Shown here piece by piece: positions 54,789 to 62,812 of a stretch of DNA of 64,000 nt; position 1 is the stretch's first letter, and each line of letters begins with the position of its first letter. The position numbers and the translations under genes were made by a program. The notes beneath the pieces are model-generated. The model saw only the letters and a list, made by a program, of their open reading frames with translations. It was not told the DNA's origin and searched no databases. Source of the DNA: Pseudomonas crudilactis (lineage in GTDB: Bacteria > Pseudomonadota > Gammaproteobacteria > Pseudomonadales > Pseudomonadaceae); assembly GCF_013433315.1 (NCBI RefSeq), contig NZ_WXVV01000001.1:186001-250000 (forward strand). The letters are read 5' to 3'.

Positions 54789-56096
54789 GTGGAAATTTCC
54801 AAGTCCCGCTGGTACAGCCAGCTATATGTGCAGGTGCTGATCGGCATCGTCATCGGCGCAGCGATTGGTCACTTTGAACCGCAATTCGGAGCCAAGCTTC
54901 AACCTTTTGCCGATGGCTTTATCAAACTCATCAAAATGCTGTTGGCGCCTATTATTTTCGGTACCGTCGTGGTTGGCATCGCCAAGATGGGCAGCATCAA
55001 GGAGGTCGGACGGATCGGCGTCAAGGCGCTGCTCTACTTTGAAATCCTTTCCACCATTGCGCTAGTCATCGGCCTTATTGTGGTCAATATCGCAAAGCCA
55101 GGCGCCGGGATGAATATCAACGCTACCACGCTTGATGCCAGCGCTATCGCCAAGTACAGCCAGGCCGCCAGTGAACAGGGCGGCACCATCGATTTCTTTC
55201 TCAACATCATCCCGAGCACCTTCATTGGCGCATTCTCGAATGGCGTCATGCTTCAGGTCATTCTGATTTCGGTATTGATGGGCGTAGCCCTCGTTCAGAT
55301 GGGCGAAACCAGCAAACCGCTGATCAATACCATCGACTTGTTTCTGCAAGGGCTTTTCAAGATCGTGGCAATGGTGATGCGCCTGGCTCCCCTTGGCGCC
55401 GGCGCCGGGATGGCATTCACTATAGGCAAGTACGGCATTGGTACCTTGCTGTCACTCGGCCAGTTGCTGGTCGCGCTCTATATCACCACCCTGATTTTCA
55501 TCGTGGTAGTGCTGGGTACGGTTGCCAGATGGTCGGGCATGCCGCTGATGCAATTTCTTCGTTATTTCAAAGATGAAATTCTCATCACGCTTGGCACCTG
55601 CTCAACCGAAGCCGTGCTTCCGCGAATGATGGTGAAACTTGAAAAGCTGGGCTGCAAGAAGTCAGTGGTAGGCATGGTGCTCCCCACTGGATATGCCTTC
55701 AATGCAGATGGCACCTGCATTTACCTCACCATGGCGGCGATTTTTATCGCACAGGCAACCAATACGCCACTGACGTTTATGGATCAGATGATTCTGTTGG
55801 GCGTCTTCCTGCTGACCTCAAAAGGCTCCGCTGGCGTGGCGGGTGCCGGGTTCATAACCCTTGCGGCAACGCTAACAACCATCCACTCCATTCCTCTGGT
55901 CGGCCTCGTCTTGCTACTGGGCATTGACCGATTCCTGAACGAAGCACGGGCCGTGACCAACCTGATCGGTAATGGCATCGGCACCATCGCCATTGCCAAG
56001 TGGGATAACTCGTTCGATGTCGAGGCCTGCGAGCGTGAAATCGCCGCCATGAAACACGAAAAAGCGGCCAGGAAGGCAATGCTGGCACAGAAATAA
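54789..56096 (+). CDS. dctA: C4-dicarboxylate transporter DctA
   Basis: DctA is an inner-membrane cation symporter for C4-dicarboxylates of the DAACS family. The 435 residues carry the standard motifs: LAPIIFGTVVVGIAKMGSIKEVGRIG near 52-77, TLGTCSTEAVLPRMM (serine-rich hairpin), GYAFNADGTCIYLTMAAIFIAQ and LTSKGSAGVAGAGFI. The start is GTG 54789 with GAGGTG seven bases upstream. Within this operon it is probably dedicated to tartrate or oxaloacetate uptake, so it may be a second copy besides a housekeeping dctA elsewhere. DctA of other species also carries succinate, fumarate and malate. Confidence 0.92.
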   Translation: MEISKSRWYSQLYVQVLIGIVIGAAIGHFEPQFGAKLQPFADGFIKLIKMLLAPIIFGTVVVGIAKMGSIKEVGRIGVKALLYFEILSTIALVIGLIVVNIAKPGAGMNINATTLDASAIAKYSQAASEQGGTIDFFLNIIPSTFIGAFSNGVMLQVILISVLMGVALVQMGETSKPLINTIDLFLQGLFKIVAMVMRLAPLGAGAGMAFTIGKYGIGTLLSLGQLLVALYITTLIFIVVVLGTVARWSGMPLMQFLRYFKDEILITLGTCSTEAVLPRMMVKLEKLGCKKSVVGMVLPTGYAFNADGTCIYLTMAAIFIAQATNTPLTFMDQMILLGVFLLTSKGSAGVAGAGFITLAATLTTIHSIPLVGLVLLLGIDRFLNEARAVTNLIGNGIGTIAIAKWDNSFDVEACEREIAAMKHEKAARKAMLAQK

Positions 56097-56109
56097 TCTG
56101 CAAAGGGAG

Positions 56110-56142
56110 CCGGTCATCTCGCCTTAAAACGGTTATGACCGG
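56110..56142 (+). promoter_or_regulatory. Inverted repeat between dctA and the decarboxylase gene
   Basis: CCGGTCAT (56110-56117) and ATGACCGG (56135-56142) form a perfect eight-base-pair stem with a 17-base loop. It begins about 14 bases after the dctA stop. As with the tarD-dctA hairpins, it may modulate expression between operon genes. Confidence 0.6.
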
Positions 56143-56214
56143 GAGTGCCTTCCAGGTCTCGTTCAAATCGAATGAGACCAACAAATTACTTCTAAGAATT
56201 TGATGGAGCCAAAA

Positions 56215-57087
56215 ATGATTGAGCGATCACATCATGAACTGCGCAAGGCGTTTGGTGATTTACTCCAGGGTACCGTCTGCAAATTCGCTGCTTCCGTATT
56301 CGATCCGATCTCGGTTCGTATGGCTTCCGACCTTGGCTTTGAGGTCGCCATTCAAGGTGGTTCCGTCGCCTCGCTTCAGGTGCTTGGGGCACCGGACATC
56401 GCACTGCTCACGCGGGATGAGTATGTCGAGCAGGTTTCCAGAGTCGGACGGGCCAGCCAAATCCCAATCATTGGTGACGCTGACCATGGATTCGGAAACG
56501 CGCTGAATGTGATGCGAACAGTGACCGAGTTGCAGAAAGCCGGTGTCGCAGCCCTAACACTGGAAGACACCCACCTCCCGGCCAAATACGACGAGCAGTC
56601 GCATGTGCTTATCGAGAGGGAAGAAGCTGCGAGCAAGATTTACGCTGCGCGGTTTGCCCGTTCAGATGATGCGCTCACCATCATCGCCCGAACAAATGTG
56701 GCCGTTACCACCTTGGAAGATTCCATTGCACGCACTACGGCCTATGAAAAAGCCGGGGCCGACGCGATTTGCCTCGTCGGGGTGAAAGACTTCCAACACT
56801 TGGAAGCACTCACTGCACATCTCAGCGTGCCGATCATGCTGATCAATTATGGAAATCCGGCTCTGAGCGATGTTGAGAAACTGAGTGCAGCCAACGTGCG
56901 GATTGTGGTCAATGGGCATGCTCCCTATCTGTCCGCAATCAAAGCGACTTACGAGGCGCTGCGCGAACAAAGCGGCACAAAGGGGAGCGAGTTTTCCCTC
57001 CCTGAGCTGCTTTCTAAATACACGCTCTCGGACAATTACCGTGAGTGGGCGAAAACCTATTTGAAGTCAGAACACGATTCAAATTGA
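56215..57087 (+). CDS. Oxaloacetate decarboxylase, PEP mutase/isocitrate lyase superfamily
   Basis: This is a 290-residue enzyme similar in pattern to the P. aeruginosa PA4872-type oxaloacetate decarboxylase. SHHELRKAFGDLLQ starts the family. ASVFDPISVRMASDLGFE and GGSVASLQVLGAPDIALLTRDEYVEQ follow. The metal region GDADHGFGNALNVMRTV near 93-109 and TLEDTHLPAKY are also visible. It would convert oxaloacetate from tartrate to pyruvate and CO2. ATG 56215 has GGAG seven bases upstream. It lacks the KKCGH motif of isocitrate lyase, so carbon-carbon cleavage of isocitrate is not expected. Confidence 0.85.
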   Translation: MIERSHHELRKAFGDLLQGTVCKFAASVFDPISVRMASDLGFEVAIQGGSVASLQVLGAPDIALLTRDEYVEQVSRVGRASQIPIIGDADHGFGNALNVMRTVTELQKAGVAALTLEDTHLPAKYDEQSHVLIEREEAASKIYAARFARSDDALTIIARTNVAVTTLEDSIARTTAYEKAGADAICLVGVKDFQHLEALTAHLSVPIMLINYGNPALSDVEKLSAANVRIVVNGHAPYLSAIKATYEALREQSGTKGSEFSLPELLSKYTLSDNYREWAKTYLKSEHDSN

Positions 57088-57113
57088 GTTTGAAAAAGGT
57101 GCGATAAGGCGTC

Positions 57114-58100
57114 ATGAAAAAGACAATCCTGGCCTTCAGCCGCGTCTCACCCACGCTGCTTGAGCCTTACAAAGATACGTACAACATCATCGTCATGCGT
57201 CCAGAGTTTGGTGACATGGATGCTCAGTTCGAAGATGCCATTCCCAGCGCTCATGGATTGATCGGCGGCAATCGGCGCCTAGGTGAAGCAGAGCTCGCAT
57301 CGGCTAAAAACCTTGAGATCATCTCCAGCATATCGGTTGGCTACGACAACTATGACCTCAGCTATCTCAATGGCCGAGGGGTCATGTTGACCAACACGCC
57401 AGATGTCTTGAACGAAACCACCGCTGATCTGGCTTTCGCCCTGATCCTGGCCACAGCGAGACGCATCCCAGAGCTTGATGCCTGGACGAAAGCCGGCAAT
57501 TGGACAAAGACCATCGAAGCATCCCACTTCGGATGCGATGTGCATGGAAAGACCTTGGGCATTATCGGTTTAGGCAAAATTGGAGAGGCCATCGCACGCA
57601 GAGGGCGTTTCGGTTTTGGCATGAACATCCTCTACAACGGCAACAATCGTAAACCGCAGCTTGAGAAAGAACTCGGTGCGCGGTTCGTCCCGCAAGAGAA
57701 ACTTTTAAGCGAGTCTCATTTTGTCTGCCCGGTCGTGCCGTTGACGGACGGCACGAGAAACCTCATCGGACGTAAGGAGCTAGCGTTGATGGGCCCGGAG
57801 AGTATTTTGATTAACGTTTCTCGCGGCCCTGTGGTTGATCAGGACGCACTCTTCCAAGCGCTTGAGGAGAAAACGATACGAGCAGCGGGTTTAGATGTTT
57901 ACGTGAAAGAACCGCTTGTGAGTTCAGGTCTTTTCAAATTGAAGAACGTTGTCACTGTGCCTCATATCGGCTCTGCAACAAGCGATACACGCAATGCGAT
58001 GGCACTGCGTGCACTGGAAAATTTGCTTACGGGTCTCGAAGGACGACAACCGAGAGACCTCGTGAATACTCACGGGCTAGGGCACAGATGGACGCAGTGA
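57114..58100 (+). CDS. D-2-hydroxyacid dehydrogenase (GhrB-like)
   Basis: This is a 328-residue NAD(P)-dependent D-2-hydroxyacid dehydrogenase of the GhrB/glyoxylate-hydroxypyruvate reductase kind. The cofactor loop GIIGLGKIGEAIARRG is near 148-163. The catalytic arginine lies in NVSRGPVVDQ, the acidic partner in LDVYVKEPL and the histidine in VPHIGSAT. It lies 26 bases after the decarboxylase gene. In this setting it could reduce glyoxylate, hydroxypyruvate or a tartrate-derived ketoacid; the substrate is inference only. It is the last gene of the plus-strand operon. Confidence 0.88.
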   Translation: MKKTILAFSRVSPTLLEPYKDTYNIIVMRPEFGDMDAQFEDAIPSAHGLIGGNRRLGEAELASAKNLEIISSISVGYDNYDLSYLNGRGVMLTNTPDVLNETTADLAFALILATARRIPELDAWTKAGNWTKTIEASHFGCDVHGKTLGIIGLGKIGEAIARRGRFGFGMNILYNGNNRKPQLEKELGARFVPQEKLLSESHFVCPVVPLTDGTRNLIGRKELALMGPESILINVSRGPVVDQDALFQALEEKTIRAAGLDVYVKEPLVSSGLFKLKNVVTVPHIGSATSDTRNAMALRALENLLTGLEGRQPRDLVNTHGLGHRWTQ

Positions 58101-58254
58101 CGACAAGGACGCTGGCAGTATGGCCGCCGCGCAGAATAGAGCGCGGCTTATAGGTTGGGGCGGCTACTCAAGCTTAAGCCGCTCTAAACAAGATCGACGA
58201 TTTGCCGATGCGCTCCGTTTCCTGTTTTTGCCGACGCTTGTCCTGATTTTGATG

Positions 58255-58845
58255 CTAAGCATTATTCTTTTTCAGGCTTTCGGGGCTGCCAGCGCACAGA
58301 CCATCCATCACCAAATTCATCAATCTGGCGAGACGTAAGCGCCATTCGCTCTGGGCATCCATTTGCCATATTCCAGCGATGGCTAGAAAAAAGTCGTCGT
58401 TTGTAATCCCGCTACGAATCGTTCCTGCCTTCTCATTTGCCCTCAAAAGCAATTCGGCAGCTCCTTGGACAGGAGCGTATCCCGACTTCCCTGGGAACTC
58501 GTAAACGGAAGCGGCTTGTTGGATCGCAGCAGCGAGTCCTGCCTTTGTCATTGCATATTCAGCGAGGCAGTCCATCCACTCTCGGAGGGCTTCCTTAGGT
58601 TGTTTGGTCGCCAGCAGCTCCTCTGCCAACGCGGCCACCTGCTGCATTTCGAACTGATAAACCTCGAATACCAACTTCTCCCTGGTAGGGAAGTGACGAT
58701 AGAACGTGCCTTGCCCTACCCCCGCCTTCTTCGCAATCGTGCTTAACGGAATCGCAGGATCGCTAGTCAGCTCTACCACTGCGACCTCCAGAATCCGTTC
58801 CCGGTTTTTCTTGGCGTCAGAACGCATCACCAAATCGTGAGTCAT
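58255..58845 (-). CDS. TetR-family transcriptional repressor
   Basis: This 196-residue TetR protein has the HTH in RILEVAVVELTSDPAIPLSTIAKKAGVGQGTFYRHFPTREKLVFEVY (about 17-62), followed by an all-helical ligand-binding domain. The start is ATG 58845 (MTHDLVMRSDAKKNRERI) with an AGGAA about eleven bases upstream; a TTG just before adds two residues. It is divergent from the SDR gene at 58945, across two inverted repeats that are probable binding sites for this repressor. Confidence 0.88.
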   Translation of the reverse strand: MTHDLVMRSDAKKNRERILEVAVVELTSDPAIPLSTIAKKAGVGQGTFYRHFPTREKLVFEVYQFEMQQVAALAEELLATKQPKEALREWMDCLAEYAMTKAGLAAAIQQAASVYEFPGKSGYAPVQGAAELLLRANEKAGTIRSGITNDDFFLAIAGIWQMDAQSEWRLRLARLMNLVMDGLCAGSPESLKKNNA

Positions 58846-58875
58846 GAACAAAATTTTCCTTCACTGCATTGCTAA

Positions 58876-58920
58876 GCGGACAGTTGTCCGGTACGGTTTA
58901 AAAGTGGACAGCTGTCCGCT
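58876..58920. promoter_or_regulatory. Two tandem inverted-repeat operators
   Basis: GGACAGTTGTCC (58878-58889) and GGACAGCTGTCC (58906-58917) are near-identical palindromes with centres 28 bases apart. Each extends outward (GCGGACAG; GTCCGCT). They lie between the TetR and SDR starts, so one or both genes should be repressed by TetR here. Confidence 0.8.
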
Positions 58921-58944
58921 TAGTCATCGTTTCTGGAGTTTACT

Positions 58945-59703
58945 ATGAACAGCACTGGCAACACGATTCTGGTTACTGGCGGCACCTCAGGCATCGGCCT
59001 CGGTCTGGCGCTAAGATTTCACAAGGCGGGCAATAAAGTCATCATCGCGGGACGTCGCAAGTCTCTGCTCGACAAGATCGCGTCGGAACATCCAGGTATT
59101 GAATCAGTAATGCTGGACGTCTCCGACCCACAATCCATCCAGCGCACCAGCGAAGCGCTTGCGATCAGCCATCCAAATCTAAACGTTCTCATAAACAACG
59201 CTGGGATCATGCACTGGGAGGATCTGACTGATCCGGAAAGCCTGAGCACAGCCGAAGATATCGTGACGACGAACTTACTTGGCACGATTCGCATGGTCTA
59301 CGCATTCACTCCCCATCTGAGCAAGCAGCCCAGTGCAACGATAGTGAATGTCAGCTCGGCGTTGGCCTTTGTACCGTTGCCAGCTACACCGACCTACAGC
59401 GCAACCAAAGCGGCAGTTCACTCATTCACTCAAAGTCTTCGAGTGCAACTTGAGGATTCGTCCGTCGAAGTGATCGAGCTTGCGCCGCCAGGGGTACGTA
59501 CCACATTGCTTGGACAGGAAAACGACGAAAACGCTATGCCATTGGAGGAGTTTTTGGATGAAGTCTTCGAACTGCTCAAGATTTCTCCGACCCCGCCTGA
59601 ACTCGTCGTCGAACGCGCGAAGCCATTACGATTTGCAGAAGCGAGCGGATCACATGGTGATGTCTTGAAAATGCTCGCGGGATACAAGCCGCCGGCAGAG
59701 TAA
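58945..59703 (+). CDS. SDR family oxidoreductase (DltE-like)
   Basis: This is a 252-residue short-chain dehydrogenase. It has the TGGTSGIGLGLALRF cofactor loop at 11-25, INNAGIMH, the catalytic serine in VNVSSALAF, and YSATKAA with Tyr and Lys. It resembles the DltE/YdfG-like subgroup often paired with TetR repressors and efflux or detoxification functions. TGGAG precedes the ATG. It is probably under TetR control through the tandem operators. The substrate is not known. Confidence 0.87.
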   Translation: MNSTGNTILVTGGTSGIGLGLALRFHKAGNKVIIAGRRKSLLDKIASEHPGIESVMLDVSDPQSIQRTSEALAISHPNLNVLINNAGIMHWEDLTDPESLSTAEDIVTTNLLGTIRMVYAFTPHLSKQPSATIVNVSSALAFVPLPATPTYSATKAAVHSFTQSLRVQLEDSSVEVIELAPPGVRTTLLGQENDENAMPLEEFLDEVFELLKISPTPPELVVERAKPLRFAEASGSHGDVLKMLAGYKPPAE

Positions 59704-60037
59704 CGCTTACCTCGTGGGTACACCTGATTCCATCCAGGGGGGGCAGATCATATCTGCGCCCCAGGCGGTGCAACCGCGTCTCGCTTGGCATGCTCAGACG
59801 CACGTACTGAGAAATTAAGACAGAGTTGGTCACCCAATCGCGTCAAGATGATCACCGCCTTATACCCACCCAACCATCCGCGCTTGGCACCAGATCCAAG
59901 CTGCTCCATGTCCTCGCGCACGCAGATTCGTCTTCTCTTAGAACCAATTATCAAGTGGCCACGCAGTGGTACTTCATCTAAAAAAAAGCCACCAGCCTCG
60001 GAAGCTGTTGACACACGGCGGGTCTACGCATAATTTA
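59704..60037. other. Gene-free region between the SDR and MarR genes
   Basis: Overlapping frames of about 82 and 88 codons occur on opposite strands here, but neither has a ribosome binding site, recognisable motif or clear coding character. The plus frame is unusually rich in Arg, Pro and Ser. The region may be a decayed gene or spacer. It ends at the MarR operator candidate. Confidence 0.4.
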
Positions 60038-60051
60038 TGTAGCACACTACA
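60038..60051. promoter_or_regulatory. MarR-type operator candidate
   Basis: TGTAG-CACA-CTACA is a perfect five-base inverted repeat, 18 bases before the regulator's start. It overlaps an AT-rich promoter-like stretch (TAATTTATG; TAGTAGACGATATAT). Such a position fits autorepression. Confidence 0.55.
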
Positions 60052-60069
60052 CAATAGTAGACGATATAT

Positions 60070-60501
60070 ATGAATTCGGCAGCACGCAGCGTAGCCACAG
60101 AACTCTCCTTCGCGCTCAACGCAGCTGCGAACCGGATGGTTCGATTACACAAACCGTTTCTCGAACCGCTTGGCCTCACCTTCTCGCAGTACCTGGTCAC
60201 GCTCGAGCTTTTGAACGGGTCGCCTCTTTCTGTGAGCGATTTATGTGATCGCCTCGACATGGAGACCGGCACGCTTACGCCGCTACTGAAGAGGCTTGAA
60301 GCTGCTGGAGTGATTACACGCACACGCGACTCCTCCGATGAACGCCGAGTGCTTATTGATCTCACAGAGCCTAGCCGTGCCATGGAGGATGAGCTTCGCA
60401 GCATCACCGGCAAGATCAGAACTGCGTGCCAGCTCACGTCAGAAGATCTTGAGGAGCTTCGGTGCACACTTGAGGGTCTGGCGCGACCGGCTACCACTTA
60501 G
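60070..60501 (+). CDS. MarR/OhrR-family regulator lacking the N-terminal cysteine
   Basis: This 143-residue winged-helix repressor closely resembles OhrR: LSFALNAAANRMVRLHKPFLEPLGLTFSQYLVTLELL is followed by SVSDLCDRLDMETGTLTPLLKRLEAAGVITRTRDSSDERRV. OhrR proteins normally have a redox cysteine in the LCFALYAA position; here it is serine 13 (LSFALN). Cysteines remain at about 59 and 122. So it may not sense organic peroxide, or may do so differently. No Shine-Dalgarno is visible before the ATG, so the mRNA may be leaderless. The F420-like genes follow on the same strand after about 190 bases. Confidence 0.85.
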   Translation: MNSAARSVATELSFALNAAANRMVRLHKPFLEPLGLTFSQYLVTLELLNGSPLSVSDLCDRLDMETGTLTPLLKRLEAAGVITRTRDSSDERRVLIDLTEPSRAMEDELRSITGKIRTACQLTSEDLEELRCTLEGLARPATT

Positions 60502-60688
60502 TACCTGCCTTAGAAGCGGCTAGCAACGGCAGAGCTTTAGTAGCGGGTTGGCAGTTGCAGATTAGACACAAGCGCACAGAGCCGCGATGCGCTTGTAGAA
60601 GAGTTAGCGAAGGGAAAGCCTTGCCGAGAAGCTCCCCGCGCAGATCCACATGTCATGCACACCTAAGCTCCAAAGATGAGGAATCTCT

Positions 60689-61435
60689 ATGAACATCGGA
60701 ATTATTGGTAGCGGATTTATCGGGGGAACACTGGCAAAACTGCTCAGCGCTGCCGGCCATACAGTAAGGGTCGCTAACTCCCGTGGGCCAAATACTGTTA
60801 ATGCTGACGTGCTTTCCACGGGCGCGCTGGCGGTCACGAAAGAAGAAGCTTTGGTTGGCGCCGACGTCGTGATTCTTTCGATCCCTTTTATCCGCATTCC
60901 GGATCTTAAAACGCTTGTTGCCGAGCTTCCTGAAGAAAGCGTAATCATCGACACATCCAACTATATACCGGCGCGCGACGAGCGATTGGAAGCCATCGAG
61001 AATGGCCAGCCTGACAGTGTCTGGGCATCCGAACAAATTGGCCGTCCACTCGCAAAAGCTTGGAACACGATTTACTCCGCGTCATTAAACGAAGCGGGTA
61101 GGCCTGCTGGCGACCCGGATCGCATTGCCGTCCCTATCGCTGCGGATCGTGATCACGACCGTGTCGTGACGATGTCACTGGTCGAGGATTCCGGATTCGA
61201 TGCCTACCATGCTGGCTCGTTAGCAGAATCCTGGAGACAACAGTGTGGCACTCCTTGCTATTGCACTGAAGTAACGCTTGAGTCCCTTCCGCAGGCACTG
61301 ACAGACGCGGATCTGGCGCGCGCTCGAAAGCGTCAAGATCTTTTCTTCGCGGTGTATAAAGAAAGGTTTGGCACAATTGGAACAAATCCAAGCCGCGACT
61401 ACATTGTTCAGCTTTCGAAGTTGATATATGGATGA
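60689..61435 (+). CDS. NADPH-dependent F420 reductase-like protein 1
   Basis: This 248-residue protein has an N-terminal Rossmann segment MNIGIIGSGFIGGTLAKLLSAAGHTVRVANSRGP, matching the NADP oxidoreductase (coenzyme F420-dependent) family. Most Pseudomonas lack coenzyme F420, so it probably acts as a general NADP-linked reductase or has another role. C-terminal features include PLAKAWNTIYSASL and DRIAVPIAADRDHD. GAGG precedes the ATG. It is a tandem paralogue of the next gene (aligned N-termini and C-termini, EEA..G/SE.DVVILSIPF and DTSNYYPGRD-like motifs). Confidence 0.85.
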   Translation: MNIGIIGSGFIGGTLAKLLSAAGHTVRVANSRGPNTVNADVLSTGALAVTKEEALVGADVVILSIPFIRIPDLKTLVAELPEESVIIDTSNYIPARDERLEAIENGQPDSVWASEQIGRPLAKAWNTIYSASLNEAGRPAGDPDRIAVPIAADRDHDRVVTMSLVEDSGFDAYHAGSLAESWRQQCGTPCYCTEVTLESLPQALTDADLARARKRQDLFFAVYKERFGTIGTNPSRDYIVQLSKLIYG

Positions 61436-61654
61436 AGTAGTCGTCATAACAGCACTTCGACGAAGCTTTATCAAAATACAGAGACATATGAAGCGCGGAC
61501 TATTAAAAGTCTAACGCGATTTGGTGGATTTTCAATCTCTCACACATGGTCAGCGTTTTCAAAACAACTGTTTGGCAACTGAACGCCAAGGCGAGCCAGC
61601 AGCAGTCATTCACGCAATTACTTTAATCTTGCTTACATGCGAGGAGTTATTTAA

Positions 61655-62389
61655 ATGAAAATCGGAATTATCGGCGCAGGTAACATTGGGGCTACCCTTG
61701 CCCGTAAACTCGCGGCGGGCGGTCACGAAGTTAAACTGGCAAACTCGAAGGGCCCGCAGAGCATTCAGAATCTTGCCAATGAAATCGGCGTAAATGCGGT
61801 TACTAAGGAAGAGGCGGTGTCTGAGGTAGACGTCGTTATCCTCTCGATCCCCTTCGCAAGCTACCCTGATCTCAAACAGACCTTGAGCAATGTGCCGGAG
61901 ACAACCGTCGTCATTGACACGTCCAATTATTATCCGGGACGCGACGGGGCAATCAAAGAAGTTGACGACGGCAAGCCTGAGAGCGTTTGGGTAAGCGAAC
62001 AGATTGGTCACCCAGTTGTTAAGGCATGGAACGCCTTACTGGCTGCGACCCTTGCCGATAAAGGTCAACCAGCCGGTTCTTCATCGCGCATAGCCATACC
62101 CGTAGCTGGGGGAGATACCAGAGCTGAAACAATCGCGCAGGATCTTGTTGAGGATACGGGCTTTATCGCGCTCGCCTCAGGCCCCCTTGAAGACTCATGG
62201 CGCCAGCAACCAGGTACACCTGCTTACTGCACTGAGCTGACCTTGCCGGAACTCAAATTGGCATTGAATGCGGCAGACAAGTCACGGGCGCCTCAAAACC
62301 GCGACGCACTCATTGCCAAGTTTATGACTCCCGGTAGTCAGTTTACTCACGAGCAAATTGTTGCCACCAACCGGGCAATGACGGCCTGA
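61655..62389 (+). CDS. NADPH-dependent F420 reductase-like protein 2
   Basis: This 244-residue tandem paralogue begins MKIGIIGAGNIGATLARKLAAGGHEVKLANSKGPQ, followed by KEEAVSEVDVVILSIPFASYPDL and DTSNYYPGRDGAI. It shares the CTELTLPELKLALNAAD region (CTEVTLESLPQALTDAD in copy 1), so the two arose by gene duplication, with about half of residues changed. GAGGAG precedes the ATG. About 219 bases separate the two genes and appear non-coding. Function in the family without F420 is not established; co-regulation by the MarR protein is possible. Confidence 0.85.
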   Translation: MKIGIIGAGNIGATLARKLAAGGHEVKLANSKGPQSIQNLANEIGVNAVTKEEAVSEVDVVILSIPFASYPDLKQTLSNVPETTVVIDTSNYYPGRDGAIKEVDDGKPESVWVSEQIGHPVVKAWNALLAATLADKGQPAGSSSRIAIPVAGGDTRAETIAQDLVEDTGFIALASGPLEDSWRQQPGTPAYCTELTLPELKLALNAADKSRAPQNRDALIAKFMTPGSQFTHEQIVATNRAMTA

Positions 62390-62634
62390 CTTTTCGGATT
62401 AGGTGGGATCTGTATCTAGTATTCCACCCTTATTGATCGCGTAGCTAAGCTCTTAGTGAAGCCAGCGTCGCTCTTAGTTCTAGCCGTATTAGCTCCCAGC
62501 TCAAAGTTGCCGCTTAGGTGTGGGCTGCCAGGCGCATTCGCCGAAGAACTGCCGGGAGGGTTACAAAGCTGCGGATGCACTTAACCGCTCCCATAACTGA
62601 CATATTACCCAGCATTGGTTTTCCGCAAACGGGC

Positions 62635-62810
62635 TCAGCGTGTTTTCAGCAACGCCTCAAAATTCGAAACCTGAATATCCGAAGCCCCGCTCAACATGTC
62701 CCGCGCCAACGCCCGTCGCTTACTCAGCAACTCATCCAGCGTCGCCTCAAACGTCGGCATCGCGGCGTCTCGAACCGTTGGGAAGTACACGCTCGGAAAT
62801 TTAGCGTGGT
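62635..62810 (-). pseudogene. C-terminal gene remnant
   Basis: A frame of about 55 codons (KFPSVYFPTVRDAAMPTFEA then LDELLSKRRALARDMLSGA) ends in a natural stop at 62635. It looks like the tail of a longer protein: the LDELLSKRRALARDML pattern recalls the C-terminal end of SNF2/DEAD-type helicases ('LDxLLxxKRxLxxxxL'). No start, ribosome binding site or upstream part remains, because the SDR gene begins within it. The family call is weak. Confidence 0.35.
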
Positions 62811-62812
62811 CG

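Noticed and set aside
58120..58338. 72-codon plus-strand frame after the hydroxyacid dehydrogenase
   Set aside because: It has a hydrophobic stretch but overlaps the end of the TetR gene and has no convincing ribosome binding site; probably chance.
59748..60033. Short opposing frames between the SDR and MarR genes
   Set aside because: Neither has a ribosome binding site or recognisable motif; I could not support either as a gene or as an insertion-sequence remnant.
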